In this document: in pieces, positions 44,942-57,432 of the stretch
Position numbering within the stretch: position 1 is the first letter of the stretch
How the letters are laid out: each line of letters begins with the position of its first letter
Origin: Roseibium limicola
GTDB lineage: Bacteria; Pseudomonadota; Alphaproteobacteria; Rhizobiales; Stappiaceae
Direction of reading: 5' to 3'
NCBI RefSeq assembly: GCF_017313085.1
Contig: NZ_JAFLNF010000006.1
Span: forward strand, 62,001 to 126,000
Length of the DNA: 64,000 bases
The notes under the pieces: generated by a model
Seen by the model: only the letters and a program-made list of their open reading frames with translations
Told to the model about the DNA's origin: nothing
Database searches by the model: none
Position numbers and translations under genes: made by a program

Positions 44942-46027
44942 CTACTGGCCGCCGGCGAGCTTTACCAGCAGGTCGTCGGTTTCACCGGACACCACTGCGA
45001 TCTGAAGCGCATCGAGAGCTCGTTTTCGCCCTGCGGCAGCCAGGGAAGCCCGAGCCTCATCATCGCTCATTAGCTGCAGGATGGCCTGTCGTAGCCGATC
45101 CTTGAAATCGTCTGCGTCTGGGTTCTCGAGAAGCAGAGCTCCATTCCCCGCCGCTTGCTGGGTTCCGCCTTGCGCCGTGGCGATGGTTGCACAGCCGCAA
45201 GCCATGGCCTCGACCACAGCGCGGGGGAAACCTTCCTTGACGATCGAGGGCAGGGCAGCGATGGACGCAGTGCCGAGCTCGAACCGTACCTGCTCGGATG
45301 TGAGGTTCTGCAGGATATCAATGCCGTTGATGCGTTTCGTCACGCCTGTCAGATGCCGCGCGAACACCTGCTCCGCCTCGGTTTGTACCCCAAGAACCAG
45401 TTTTAGCCGCCAGCCCATGGCATCAGGGTGCTTTGACAGGTCAGCGAAGGCGTTGATCAGCGGCAGCAGCCCCTTGTCCTCGCGGGCGCGGCCCACGTAG
45501 ATCAGATGGAGGGATTTCTCCAAGGGGCACCAATGACGCGTATCGACGCCGTTATAAATGACCTGCGAGCTGGCTTCGAATTGAGGAAACTGCAGCAGGA
45601 ATTGATCCCGGATGAAATCCGAAACGAAGATGATCCGGCGAAACCTTTGAAATTGAAGCTCTTTGAGCCAGCGTGAGAAGGCGGATCTCTGTTGTTTCAG
45701 CAGCCCATGGCGGTGCAAAATGACAGGCATCGGGGCCATTGCCTTGGCGATCCTGGCGGCCGTCTCCGGATGTTGGTGCACGATGATCACGTCCGGCCTG
45801 TCGGCCTTCAGAGCCTTGACGAAACCGGAGGTCAGCTGTCGTTGTGAGCGGCCTTCGACAGCGCGAAAATCCACGCCTTCAAAGGGTGCATCCAGGTTTT
45901 CGCCGAGCACATAGGTCTGGTCGCGAAACCGACTGGTCTGCCACAAGTCATGTGCCACGATGTCGATGGAAGTCGCGCCGTTGGGGCCGAAGTGCATGCC
46001 GCGCGGCAGAACAATGGCAACTTTCAT
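44942..46027 (-). CDS. Glycosyltransferase family 4 protein
   Basis: A 361-residue GT-B enzyme. The C-terminal donor domain has IYNGVDTRHWCPLE, LIYVGRAREDKGLLPLINAF and the E-x7-E element EGFPRAVVEAMACGCATIAT. The frame is open to 46075, but MKVAIVLPRGMHFG at 46027 is the family-like N-terminus, so the 16 upstream residues are dropped. It is the first gene of the minus-strand glycosyltransferase pair. The sugar transferred is unknown. Confidence 0.88.
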   Translation of the reverse strand: MKVAIVLPRGMHFGPNGATSIDIVAHDLWQTSRFRDQTYVLGENLDAPFEGVDFRAVEGRSQRQLTSGFVKALKADRPDVIIVHQHPETAARIAKAMAPMPVILHRHGLLKQQRSAFSRWLKELQFQRFRRIIFVSDFIRDQFLLQFPQFEASSQVIYNGVDTRHWCPLEKSLHLIYVGRAREDKGLLPLINAFADLSKHPDAMGWRLKLVLGVQTEAEQVFARHLTGVTKRINGIDILQNLTSEQVRFELGTASIAALPSIVKEGFPRAVVEAMACGCATIATAQGGTQQAAGNGALLLENPDADDFKDRLRQAILQLMSDDEARASLAAAGRKRALDALQIAVVSGETDDLLVKLAGGQ

Positions 46028-46125
46028 GGCGCGCAGCCTACGCGCACAGGGCAGGTCATATTTGAGCTCATACAACGGGTTCTAGCGTGGGCAGATCAGC
46101 CCGTCCAGCAAGCCTGTGGCGTTGC

Positions 46126-46326
46126 TCACTGTTGGTCGTCGTCATCCTCCCCGTCGGGGATTGCCATGGAGACGGCCCCGCCGACGACCTTGGTGCTGGT
46201 GGAGACGGTTGTGCCGACGACGCTCGCCGTGGTGCCGACCACGGCACCGGTCACGGCAACGACGGCACACCCCGGCAGGGAGAAGGCAAGGATCAAAAGC
46301 AGAACTGAAGACAGAAAAGGGCGCAT
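46126..46326 (-). CDS. Small lipoprotein
   Basis: A 66-residue lipoprotein. The signal sequence MRPFLSSVLLLILAFSLPGC ends in a lipobox with Cys20. The mature part is a Gly/Val/Thr-rich repeat-like segment (AVVGTTASVVGTTVSTSTKVVGGAVS) and an acidic tail DGEDDDDQQ. It resembles the short NF038104-type lipoproteins from memory. The frame is open to 46431, but only the ATG at 46326 gives a signal peptide at the N-terminus. Function unknown. Confidence 0.7.
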   Translation of the reverse strand: MRPFLSSVLLLILAFSLPGCAVVAVTGAVVGTTASVVGTTVSTSTKVVGGAVSMAIPDGEDDDDQQ

Positions 46327-46490
46327 GCAACATCCGAAAGTCTTTAAAGAGACCTCAGCCTTAACCGTAATTCCTTTGCAAACAATGACGATTGCCGGCC
46401 TCAGATTCTGACTGCTGCGCAGAACTGGCACGGAATGAGAACCACAGCACAGTTCATGTCGTCAGGCGCAATTATATCTCTGAGAGAATT

Positions 46491-46567
<77 letters not shown>

Positions 46568-46994
46568 TTGCCGTGCGTTTCGGGATATTCCCGGCGCAAT
46601 GTTCCGACCTGATAGCGCAAAGACCGATCGGCATCAATTGCTTTCTTTCTCTTTTGGACAGCAATGCTGGGCGGAGGCGAACCTAAGCGACGCCGGCCAG
46701 TCTGTCCGTTGAAGAAACTGCGGCTTGCACACAGCGGATGCCAATGATTATCCGGACGAAAGGCAGAAGACGGGCCACGGTCTGGAGCACATGAACGGCG
46801 ACGCATACAATCCATCCGCTCATGTCGAACGTACACGTCGTGCAGAGGAGCCGGGCATTTTTGGGATGCACTGCAGAAAGCGATGTGTGGCTTGATCAGA
46901 ATGAGCGGAGAGCTCGCGCAAACCCTGGGGAATGTAATCTCGCTGCCCAGCAGATCGATGGAGAAAGAGCAGGGAGATGTAAAAATTTGAGGAA

Positions 46995-47075
46995 CAAAAA
47001 AATAAGGCGCGGGGGCTGAACCCCGCGCGCTAAGTAAAAGTGCACGTGGCCCCATCGACCACGGCGCAAGTGTAA
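46995..47075 (-). ncRNA. Candidate small RNA with intrinsic terminator
   Basis: On the minus strand a hairpin with CGTGG/CCACG arms (extended by TGC/GCA) is followed by ACTTTTACTTA and then a perfect 8-bp stem CCCCGCGC/GCGCGGGG (47007-47028) with a 6-base loop and a tail TTATTTTTTT. No gene ends here, so the terminator needs its own transcript. A possible promoter is TTGCGG with TAATAT near 47080-47110. The 5' end is a guess. Confidence 0.4.
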
Positions 47076-47339
47076 CCGGATATTACCCCTATGTCATTAT
47101 CAGACCGCAAAAGTTATCTCCGTCTGCCTGCGTGCGTCTATGAACGGTGCCTCGGGTGCAGTTTTCCGCATTCTGTCATGACGTTAAGGACGTTGGGGCG
47201 ACGAGAATTTGCCGCGTCTCAGACGGAATAATCCACGCCTTATCCTAAGGTATAAGATAGGGCTTATCGCTCGATTTCGGGCAAGTATCTGATCTTTCAT
47301 GTGACCTGCATTTTGCAATATTGGAGTGTTTAATATTTG

Positions 47340-47347
47340 TTAACCAT
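47340..47347. promoter_or_regulatory. CtrA half-site upstream of the GGDEF gene
   Basis: TTAACCAT is the extended CtrA half-site. A second TTAA lies six bases upstream (one short of the consensus spacing). It is 149 bases before the start codon at 47496. Weak evidence taken alone. Confidence 0.3.
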
Positions 47348-47495
47348 ACAAAATCATAGGCTTGTGGGAAGAAATCATGTGATGCAAAAAGCGCCTGTAA
47401 ATATGTTAGTACTTCCCCCAATAGTTAATGGCGTTGATGGTATTTTTGTATTGAGCGCTATTTGATGCGGTAAGTCTTCAAAAGGGGGTGGTCTG

Positions 47496-49571
47496 ATGAA
47501 AGTCAGGCAACAATCTACTTTTGACGAGTCGTCAAAAAGCGCTCGTTCAAATCATGAGTTATTGCCTGCCATCTACACTTCTCTCCTGGAGGGGCTGCCG
47601 ATCGCTGCGGGTATATTTACTCAGAAGGGCAAGATCATTGCGACGAACCATGCCCTTTTGGATCGGTTCAAGCGACCGTTGTCCCTCGGTGCGCCTTCGG
47701 CGATGGCCGACCTGTTTGATGCCGCCTCCCATGAAAAATTGCTGCATGGTGTGCTCCTGGCCGTCGGCGGGCAGCCTTCGGAATGTATCGGGGTCTTTTC
47801 CTCTCTCGATGGCGTGCCAGTGGCTGGGGAGGCAACGTTCAATCCCTTGCCATTGCCCGGCGTGGACGAAGCGTTTGTGCTGATGCAATTGCGCGATGCT
47901 GCGGCGGACGATTATGCGGAGACGCAGTTCGCGTTCTCCAGCAAAGGGTTTCCGGATCAACTGATTTCGTTCTCGCGCGATGAGACGCCAGCGCTGTGTT
48001 GCCGGAAGCTGGTGAGTGTCACGGGGCAGCAGGTTCCGCAGGATCAGCTTGAACAGGTCATGGAAAGCATTCGCCAAGGCGATACCCGGACATTCTATCT
48101 GCGTCAGGATGGTGTGGACCATGCCCCGGACAGAGGCTGCTTATGCACGGAAGTCCGCCTGTTCCCCGGCGAAGGGGGCGGGCGCTGTCCGGTCTGGGCG
48201 GCCGTTCGCCCGGATGTGCCTTGCCCGCAAGAGATTGAGGAAAATCGCCGTCTCGCCTATCAGGATGGCCTGACCGGATTGGCCAACAGACGCGCTTTTC
48301 TGTCCGGGCTCGAGCAGCAGCTGGATGAAAAGGCACTTGAGGGAAACTCGCTTCTTGCGGTGCTCTGCATTGATCTGGACGAGTTCAAAAAGGTCAATGA
48401 CCTGGGCGGTCACGCCGCCGGGGATGAGATGCTCCAGCTCGTGGCCCGCTGTCTCGACCGACTGGTGGTCAAATGTGGACAGGCTGCGCGCATCGGAGGC
48501 GATGAGTTTGCCGCTTATGCGTGGGTGGAGACGGAAGCCGATGCAATCGAGTTGGCTCAATCGATCTGTGAAGGCTTGTCTGAGATCGCTTTGACACGGG
48601 GTGAGCGCATTTTCACCGTGGGCGGCTCGGTCGGCGTTTCGCTTCTTGGAGAAAATACGGAAGCAGCCAGCGTAGAAGTGCCCGACTTGCTGCATCATGC
48701 GGATTCCATATGCTTGCGTGGCAAACACAATGGCGGCGGCAATACTGCGCTGGAGTGGTTCAGGAAGGTTCCGCAGTTGCCGTCGATGGACGGGGCGCCT
48801 GCTGCTGTGCCTCCGCAGCTGAGCGATCTGGCGATGGTTCCGGACTTCATCGACCTGAAGTTGGAAGACCTTGAGCTTCACGCCATGCCCATCGTGCGTC
48901 TCGCAGACCTGAGGCCGGTCGGACTGGAAGTTCTCCTGAGGCGACGGGAAGAGGATCTGGGGCAGACCTCTCCCAGACGTTTGCTCGCAATGGCGGATCG
49001 TCGGGGGTGGCTTGCTCAGGTGGATACCTGGATCATGGATCAGGTGATCGACACGGCAACGGCGGGTGGTGAACGTAGTATGGTTGGAGTGAATGTTTCC
49101 GCCGCGGCGGCTAGCAGCGAGGGTCTGCGGGATCTGTTGCAAGCCAGACTGCAGGGAAACCCGCTCCTCGCAGGGCGCCTTTGCATTGAGGTCTCAGAAC
49201 GTGACCTTCTGCGCGAGCCGGACTTGATGGTGTCTTTTCTCCAGCAGGTAACCGAGTTGGGGTTCCAGACGGCGCTGGATGATTTCAGCGGTCATTGGTC
49301 GAGCATGGACCGGCTGATCGGACTTCGGTTTTCATGGGTAAAGCTGAACCCGAGCCTGACCAAGGCAGCACTTGGTCAGCGCCGCAAGCTGGTGCTTTTG
49401 CGCTGCATGGTCGGCGCATTACACGAGCTGGGCGTCAAGGTTGTCGCCAAGCATGTGGAAACACTGCAGGAGTTGGAAGCCCTGAAGGAGATTGGCGTGT
49501 GGGGTGGCCAAGGCTATCATATTGGACATCCAAGCCCATGGACCGGCGGCTTCGAGCTGCGCCAGGGGTAA
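47496..49571 (+). CDS. GGDEF protein with degenerate EAL domain and N-terminal PAS-like region
   Basis: A 691-residue cytoplasmic protein. An N-terminal PAS-like segment (GIFTQKGKIIATNHALLDRF) precedes a diguanylate cyclase domain with intact GGDEF (334-338, in RIGGDEFAAYAW). The EAL domain is decayed: EAL reads EVL near 478-480, DDFGTGYS reads DDFSGHWS, the KID motif reads KLN and AEGVE reads AKHVE. It should therefore make c-di-GMP but not cleave it; the EAL fold may sense nucleotide or bind a partner. AAAGGGGGTGG precedes the ATG. A CtrA half-site upstream hints at cell-cycle control. Confidence 0.9.
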   Translation: MKVRQQSTFDESSKSARSNHELLPAIYTSLLEGLPIAAGIFTQKGKIIATNHALLDRFKRPLSLGAPSAMADLFDAASHEKLLHGVLLAVGGQPSECIGVFSSLDGVPVAGEATFNPLPLPGVDEAFVLMQLRDAAADDYAETQFAFSSKGFPDQLISFSRDETPALCCRKLVSVTGQQVPQDQLEQVMESIRQGDTRTFYLRQDGVDHAPDRGCLCTEVRLFPGEGGGRCPVWAAVRPDVPCPQEIEENRRLAYQDGLTGLANRRAFLSGLEQQLDEKALEGNSLLAVLCIDLDEFKKVNDLGGHAAGDEMLQLVARCLDRLVVKCGQAARIGGDEFAAYAWVETEADAIELAQSICEGLSEIALTRGERIFTVGGSVGVSLLGENTEAASVEVPDLLHHADSICLRGKHNGGGNTALEWFRKVPQLPSMDGAPAAVPPQLSDLAMVPDFIDLKLEDLELHAMPIVRLADLRPVGLEVLLRRREEDLGQTSPRRLLAMADRRGWLAQVDTWIMDQVIDTATAGGERSMVGVNVSAAAASSEGLRDLLQARLQGNPLLAGRLCIEVSERDLLREPDLMVSFLQQVTELGFQTALDDFSGHWSSMDRLIGLRFSWVKLNPSLTKAALGQRRKLVLLRCMVGALHELGVKVVAKHVETLQELEALKEIGVWGGQGYHIGHPSPWTGGFELRQG

Positions 49572-49595
49572 CCCGATTTCGCCGACGGCGCACGA

Positions 49596-49626
49596 AAAAG
49601 CCGGCTCCTTAACAGGGCCGGCTTTT
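49596..49626. terminator. Intrinsic terminator between the GGDEF gene and gyrB
   Basis: AAAAGCCGGC (49596-49605) and GCCGGCTTTT (49617-49626) form a perfect 10-bp stem with an 11-base loop. A/T tails on both sides let it serve both convergent genes. Confidence 0.9.
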
Positions 49627-49656
49627 GCAATTCGGTGGAGTGAAGCCTGAGTTGTA

Positions 49657-52119
<2,463 letters not shown>

Positions 52120-52265
52120 TCACTCATGGGTCTTTGGAATTAAACACCCGTTATAAGGGGTTGGTCAGGGTGTTCAACCACGCAAAAGTGGCGGTGGTAA
52201 GAGCGGCCTTAAAATCGTGGAAAACCCAGCGATATAGCCGTTATTTTTGACCTGTCTCAGCTTCG

Positions 52266-53384
52266 TCAGGACCAGGTTAGCGCGGTTGCACCCTCATCAT
52301 CGATCCGAAAGATTGAACTCTGCGGCGGCAGCGCCTCGAAAAGGCTGGCATCCGTGCCTGTCATGAACACCTGTCCGCCCAATTTCAACAGGGTGTCGAA
52401 CAGGGATTTTCGACGCTCCGGATCGAGGTGCGCGGCCACTTCATCGAGCAGGAGAACGGGAGTTTGCCCGGTCATGCGCTCCGTCAGGTCGGCGTGGGCC
52501 AGGATGAGTCCGATGAGCAGCGCTTTTTGCTCGCCGGTCGACGATTGAGCGGCAGGCATGTCTTTGGCCGCATGGTGTACGGCGAGATCGCTCAGGTGTG
52601 GACCCAAAAGCGTTCGTCCCGCAGCTCTGTCACGCGGGCGGGCATCACTCAGCGCCTGCATATACAGGTCTTCCGCGTCTACCGCGGGCATCGCTGTAAA
52701 CTGAGCCTCGAATTGTCCCTCCAGCGAGAGCGATGCGCGTGGAAAGGCAATTTGCGGCCGTTCCTGCTCGGCCAGGGTCGCACTCAAAAGTCGAACGGTC
52801 TCGTTACGGGCAGAAGAAACCGCCATGCCGAGACTGGAGACTTGTCGCTCGATGGCACTTAAAACGTCAGCTCGGCCGCCCTGTTCCAGCAGCCTGTTGC
52901 GTTGGCGCAAAGCCTTGTCGAAGTCGGTGACCCGTCGCCCGTGAGCTGGGTCCAACGACAGCGTCAGGCGGTCAAGAAATCTCCGGCGATCGCCGCCGGG
53001 GCCCGTGAACAGACCGTCCATGGAAGGCACGAGCCAAAGCACGCGCAGGTAATCCAGCAGCGCTTCGGAAGACTTGGCATCCTCACCGTCAATGCGGACG
53101 CGGCGACCACTTTCGCCGCTCGCCAGGCCAGTGCCGACACGGTGTTCGTAGCCATCCCGGTCGACCCGCGCAGCAAGGCTCCACCCGCCCGGTCCAGACA
53201 TGCGGGCGACGCTTGCGAGCGTGGCCCGGCGCAGGCCGCGTCCAGCTGTAAGAAAGGAGATGGCTTCCAGGATGTTGGTCTTGCCGATCCCATTGTTGCC
53301 GACAAAGGCGACCAGAGGCTGATGAAACGCAAGGTCCAGCTGCTCGTAATTTCGGAAATCGGTCAGTGTCAGGCGGGTTAACAC
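52266..53384 (-). CDS. recF: DNA replication and repair protein RecF
   Basis: A 372-residue SMC-like ATPase that helps RecOR load RecA at gapped DNA. The Walker A motif is VGNNGIGKTNILEA near residue 35, the signature is STGEQKALLIG, and Walker B is LLLDEVAAHLDP. The frame is open to 53450, but the family N-terminus LTRLTLTDFRNY begins at a GTG codon at 53384, six bases after GGAGG; the preceding GTG at 53387 is too close to it. It is encoded between dnaN and gyrB on the same strand. Confidence 0.95.
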   Translation of the reverse strand: MLTRLTLTDFRNYEQLDLAFHQPLVAFVGNNGIGKTNILEAISFLTAGRGLRRATLASVARMSGPGGWSLAARVDRDGYEHRVGTGLASGESGRRVRIDGEDAKSSEALLDYLRVLWLVPSMDGLFTGPGGDRRRFLDRLTLSLDPAHGRRVTDFDKALRQRNRLLEQGGRADVLSAIERQVSSLGMAVSSARNETVRLLSATLAEQERPQIAFPRASLSLEGQFEAQFTAMPAVDAEDLYMQALSDARPRDRAAGRTLLGPHLSDLAVHHAAKDMPAAQSSTGEQKALLIGLILAHADLTERMTGQTPVLLLDEVAAHLDPERRKSLFDTLLKLGGQVFMTGTDASLFEALPPQSSIFRIDDEGATALTWS

Positions 53385-53460
53385 CACCCACCTCCGGTTT
53401 TTGAAAGGAAGTAGAAGGCCATGCCGCAGCCGATGGCAGCAACATGGCAATCATTTGTGA

Positions 53461-54579
53461 CTAGACGCGCATCGGCATCAGAACGAACAGGCACTCATCG
53501 ACGGTGCTGTCCTGAATGAGCGTCGGAGAGCCGGAATCCGCCAGACGGAACAGGGCTGTGTCGCTGTTCAGTTGATTGGCGATGTCGAGGAGGTAGCGGG
53601 AGTTGAAGCCGATTTCCATGCTGTCAGAGTCATACTCGACGGAGAGTTCTTCCGTCGCGCTGCCTGAATCCGGGTTGTTCACGGTCAGGACCATGCGTCC
53701 TTCAGAGAGAGACAGCTTCACAGCCCGACCACGCTCGGAGGAAATGGTCGACACGCGGTCGACGGCTTCCTTGAACTCGTCCCGGTCTACGCGCAGTTCC
53801 TTGTCGTTGCCCTGAGGAATGACCCGACCATAGTCTGGGAACGTTCCATCAATCAACTTTGAGGTCAAAACGATAGAGGCTGTGACAATGCGGATCTTGG
53901 TTTCCGACAGCTCAATTTGTACTTCGGCGTCGGGCGTCTCCAGAAGCTTCTGGATTTCGCCGACCGTCTTGCGCGGCACGATGATGCCCGGCATGCCGGC
54001 AGCGCCTGATGGTGCGGGCACTTCAGCCTGCGCCAGGCGGTGTCCGTCTGTTGCAACGGCCCGGAAGCGACTGCCGGTTTCCGTGTCCACCGTGTGCATG
54101 TAGATCCCGTTTAGGTAATAGCGGGTCTCTTCAGTGGAAATGGCGAATTGGGTTGTGTCGATGAGCTTGCGGATATCGCCGGCTGTCAGCGGGAATGTAT
54201 GGGTGAACTCCGCGGCAGTCAGGTCCGGAAAGTCGGTTTCCGGCAGCATCTGCAGCTGGAACCTTGAGCGACCGGCCCGAATTTCAAGCGTGGCATCGTC
54301 GCTGGTCGTCTCAAGTACCACCTGGGACCCGTCCGGCAGTTTGCGGACGATGTCATAGATCATGTGGGCGGGAACGGTCGTCGCTCCCGGCTGCTCGACC
54401 ATCGCCGGAATGGTTTCCTGAATCTCCAGATCCAGGTCCGTGGCTTTCAGCTTGAGCGCGCCAGACTCTGCCCGCAGAAGAACGTTGGACAGGATCGGGA
54501 TTGTGTTACGGCGCTCGACAACCCGATGCACGTGGGTCAGGGACTTGAGGAGGTCGGTCCGCTCGAGGGTCGCTTTCAT
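53461..54579 (-). CDS. dnaN: DNA polymerase III beta subunit (sliding clamp)
   Basis: A 372-residue clamp with three repeated domains. MKATLERTDLLKSLTHVHRVVERRNTIPILSNVLL (quoted in parts: HVHRVVERRNTIPILSNVLL) is the typical alphaproteobacterial N-terminus, and the C-terminal DSTVDECLFVLMPMRV is the conserved end. A dimer encircles DNA and tethers the polymerase. An ATG two codons upstream (54585) is possible, but the start at 54579 has a GGA nine bases ahead and gives the family length. It lies 162 bases after dnaA with a hairpin between. Confidence 0.97.
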   Translation of the reverse strand: MKATLERTDLLKSLTHVHRVVERRNTIPILSNVLLRAESGALKLKATDLDLEIQETIPAMVEQPGATTVPAHMIYDIVRKLPDGSQVVLETTSDDATLEIRAGRSRFQLQMLPETDFPDLTAAEFTHTFPLTAGDIRKLIDTTQFAISTEETRYYLNGIYMHTVDTETGSRFRAVATDGHRLAQAEVPAPSGAAGMPGIIVPRKTVGEIQKLLETPDAEVQIELSETKIRIVTASIVLTSKLIDGTFPDYGRVIPQGNDKELRVDRDEFKEAVDRVSTISSERGRAVKLSLSEGRMVLTVNNPDSGSATEELSVEYDSDSMEIGFNSRYLLDIANQLNSDTALFRLADSGSPTLIQDSTVDECLFVLMPMRV

Positions 54580-54690
54580 ACGCATGGTCCGTACTCAGGG
54601 GGGCCGGGGAAGCCCGGCCACGTGAATTTAACGATGTTCCGGAAGGGGAACGAGGGGGAAGACACTGCCCCGTAGTCCGGTCAAATGCAA

Positions 54691-54714
54691 GAGGGCGTCC
54701 CAGGAGACGCCCTC
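54691..54714. terminator. Hairpin between dnaA and dnaN
   Basis: GAGGGCGTC (54691-54699) and GACGCCCTC (54706-54714) form a perfect 9-bp stem with a 6-base loop, 27 bases after the dnaA stop. The T-run (ATTTTTC) is on the plus strand; the minus side has only TTGCATTTG. It may partly terminate dnaA mRNA. Confidence 0.6.
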
Positions 54715-54741
54715 TGATTTTTCTAATAATTCCGGATTATT

Positions 54742-56226
54742 TTACGCATCCAGCATGCGCTTCAGCAGCTCAAGCTCCTGCGACAGTCCGGTGTCTGTAC
54801 GAGCCAGCTCTTCGATCTTGCGAACTGCATGTAGAACCGTTGTGTGATCCCGGTTGCCGAAGCGACGGCCGATTTCCGGCAGCGAACGCGGGGTCATTAC
54901 TTTGGCCAGATACATTGCGATTTGGCGCGGACGCACGATGGTGCGGGTCCGACGGGCCGACAGCAGGTCGGCTTTGGTCACATTGTAGTGCTTGGAAACG
55001 ACGCGCTGAATGTCTTCGATTTTTACCCGACGTGGTTCGCTGGAGCGAATAAGGTCCCGTAAGGTCAGTTCGGCCATATCCTGGGTAATAGGATGATTGG
55101 TGAGCTGATTATGGGCGATCAGACGGTTCAGGGCGCCTTCGAGATCCCGACCAGAGGACACGACGTGGCGGGCCACGTAATCGAGTACGTTCTCCGGTAC
55201 TTCGAAATTGGCATAAGTCCGCTGGGTCTGCGAAACGCGCGTCGTGAGAATGTTTCGGCGAAGCGAGAAGTCAGGTTCCTGGATGCCGACGACCAGACCA
55301 CCGGAGAGGCGTGAGCGTACCCGGTCGTCAAGGGTATCGAGTTCGGATGGGGTGCGGTCGGCAGCAACGATGACTTGGCGTGCACCATCGATGAGCGCAT
55401 TCAGCGTGTGGCAGAATTCCTGTTGTACCTGCTTGCCGTGCAGGAACTGCATGTCATCGATCAAGAGGAGATCGATAGTGCGCAGGGTTTCCTTGAATGC
55501 CAGGGCGGACTGAGCCTTTAGAGCCGCAACAAACCGATACATGAAGTGCTCGGCAGTCAGATAGAGCACCTTGCGACCAGATGCTCGAACCTTGGCGGCA
55601 ACGGCCTGCATGAGATGGGTTTTGCCTAGTCCGACGGACGCATGCAGATAAAGCGGATTGAAGGTGACGGGGCTGCCAGAGGCAACCTGTCGGGCAGCGG
55701 CAAGCGCAAGGCCGTTGGAGTCCCCTTCGACAAAGGTTTCGAACGTGTACTTCGGATCAAGAGCAGCGCCCTGCAAAACGTCGCGTGCGGCGTCGCTGCT
55801 GGCATCGATCCGGCCGACGCCGACAGCCGCAGTCGCAGCCTGCGCATCGACAACCGGATTGATCGGCGTATAGCCGTCCATGCGGTTCTCTGATCCTGGA
55901 ATTTTCGGGCGCTTGGGAGCAGAAAGGCTCTTGGTAGCCGGTGTTGCCGTCGGACGGGGGCGCATCGCGCCACGCACTGTCAGTTCTATCCGATGGACGC
56001 TTTCGCACTCGCCTTTCCAGAGACCGACGAGTTGATCGTTATAATGGGACTGGATCCACTGCTTGAGAAAGCGAGTGGGAACCGACAGACGGATGGTGCC
56101 GTCGCTGTGGTCTTCCAGGTCTACACGTGCAAACCAGCTGGAGAAGACATCTTCTCCCAGTTCAGCGCGGAGCCGTTTTTTCACACGGTTCCAGTGTTCA
56201 GAGCCTACTGCCTCCTGAACCTGCAT
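54742..56226 (-). CDS. dnaA: Chromosomal replication initiator DnaA
   Basis: A 494-residue AAA+ initiator. Domain I is [23 protein letters not shown], then a linker and the AAA+ domain with Walker [13 protein letters not shown], Walker [13 protein letters not shown] and sensor region [12 protein letters not shown]. Domain IV ends with the DnaA-box reading helix [20 protein letters not shown]. The frame is open to a GTG at 56262, but AGGAGG eight bases before the ATG at 56226 strongly favours that start. It is first in the dnaA-dnaN-recF-gyrB series and lies 1.26 kb downstream of rpsT. Confidence 0.97.
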   Translation of the reverse strand: MQVQEAVGSEHWNRVKKRLRAELGEDVFSSWFARVDLEDHSDGTIRLSVPTRFLKQWIQSHYNDQLVGLWKGECESVHRIELTVRGAMRPRPTATPATKSLSAPKRPKIPGSENRMDGYTPINPVVDAQAATAAVGVGRIDASSDAARDVLQGAALDPKYTFETFVEGDSNGLALAAARQVASGSPVTFNPLYLHASVGLGKTHLMQAVAAKVRASGRKVLYLTAEHFMYRFVAALKAQSALAFKETLRTIDLLLIDDMQFLHGKQVQQEFCHTLNALIDGARQVIVAADRTPSELDTLDDRVRSRLSGGLVVGIQEPDFSLRRNILTTRVSQTQRTYANFEVPENVLDYVARHVVSSGRDLEGALNRLIAHNQLTNHPITQDMAELTLRDLIRSSEPRRVKIEDIQRVVSKHYNVTKADLLSARRTRTIVRPRQIAMYLAKVMTPRSLPEIGRRFGNRDHTTVLHAVRKIEELARTDTGLSQELELLKRMLDA

Positions 56227-57302
56227 ATCTTCCGCCTCCTGTTTGTTGGAGCGATCCGCCACAGCCGCTCCGCTTTGCCCTAGCCACTTATGTGACTGTT
56301 ATGCGGCCCCATGAGTTGGGGCCATTCTTGTTTTGCTCCACTTGGGGAGCTGATTGGATATGTTCTCACATACCGCAGCCTGATCCCGCCCAATGGACTG
56401 GGCCGGTTCTGTCCGGGTTAGCCGGGTAAAGTCTGCAGACTTGGCACCTTCTCGGGGCGCAACCCGTGTGGTTGCGTCGCTGCCGCTCAAGGTAGCTGAC
56501 CAGGCGATTTTGGCTCCGTCTTTGGACCTCGGAACCCGCCGGTTGGAGCGGCACAAAACGTCGATCTGGGGCTCTAGGTCAAGTCCTTTCTTGAGGAAAA
56601 TTTCGCGTGTCGTAAAATTCCGCAAGACTCCCAGCTCACTGGGCCTGAATTTTTTATTTTTGCCGACCGAAATTTCGACCGCACGAACCCCGTTTGAGTT
56701 GATGACCTGCTCATTTTTGCTTTCAGCCTTCGCGCCACCACCCGTCGGACGTGTCATGCTCAGAGAGCGAGCCATTCCGGCCAGTGCTGGAGTGGTGAAG
56801 CTTGTATAGCTGCCCAATATGTTCCGGCGATGGCACAAAGAAAGACCTCCTGGAAATAGCGCTATGCTAGATCCGGTGAAAAATTCGAGCAAATTTGTTG
56901 GGGGTTCTACGTCAGTCTAAAGTCAAACGGGCTGGAGTGAGAATACAGAACTGTATTCGCTCCAGAGAGTCCTGGGTGGATACATTAAATAATTCTTTTG
57001 CAAATTTATCATATCTAGCCCAAGTGTTCTTGCTTGTTTATTTGTTGCCGCGATCACTTCCAACCGGGTCCATTAAACATATACAGGCTGGCTAAACGCA
57101 GCAAGCAGCCCTGATGAACAAATCCGTGGCATGTCGAAAACGGACGTAGGGGAAGGTCGGCGCTGAAATTCGATCAGAACGCGGCAAATCCTTTTGCTCG
57201 CAACGGATTTTCGGCTTCACGCATCTGCTCAAGCGTTAAGCTGTGAGGATGAAAAAAAATCTATCTGATTTTTCTTGACTCAATTCGAATCCTGCATCTG
57301 CG

Positions 57303-57324
57303 CCTATGTGCTTTGGCACATAGG
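57303..57324. repeat. Perfect inverted repeat upstream of dnaA
   Basis: CCTATGTGC (57303-57311) and GCACATAGG (57316-57324) are perfect 9-base arms separated by TTTG. It lies in the dnaA upstream region on DNA otherwise without features. It could be an operator or a leader hairpin. Confidence 0.6.
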
Positions 57325-57432
57325 TGTAAGTATTTGAAAAATAGGTTAAAATTCTGCCATTCTGGAGGTTAGGCAAAACTCCGTAGCAGGAATGCGAAAG
57401 ATCAGGTTTCTACCTAGTCATTAATGCCCGGC

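Larger units (their letters stand above)
46568..47495. other. Long intergenic region between tRNA-Arg and the GGDEF gene
   Basis: 928 bases. It holds a candidate small RNA with a good minus-strand terminator (about 46995-47075), a palindrome-like CTTATCCTAAGGTATAAG at 47239-47256, and a CtrA half-site at 47340. The minus frame 46558-47055 runs into the tRNA and is not credible. Confidence 0.55.

Noticed and set aside
56299-56892. 197-codon minus frame and overlapping 138-codon plus frame upstream of dnaA
   Set aside because: They overlap each other on opposite strands, neither has a recognised domain, and neither has a clear ribosome-binding site.
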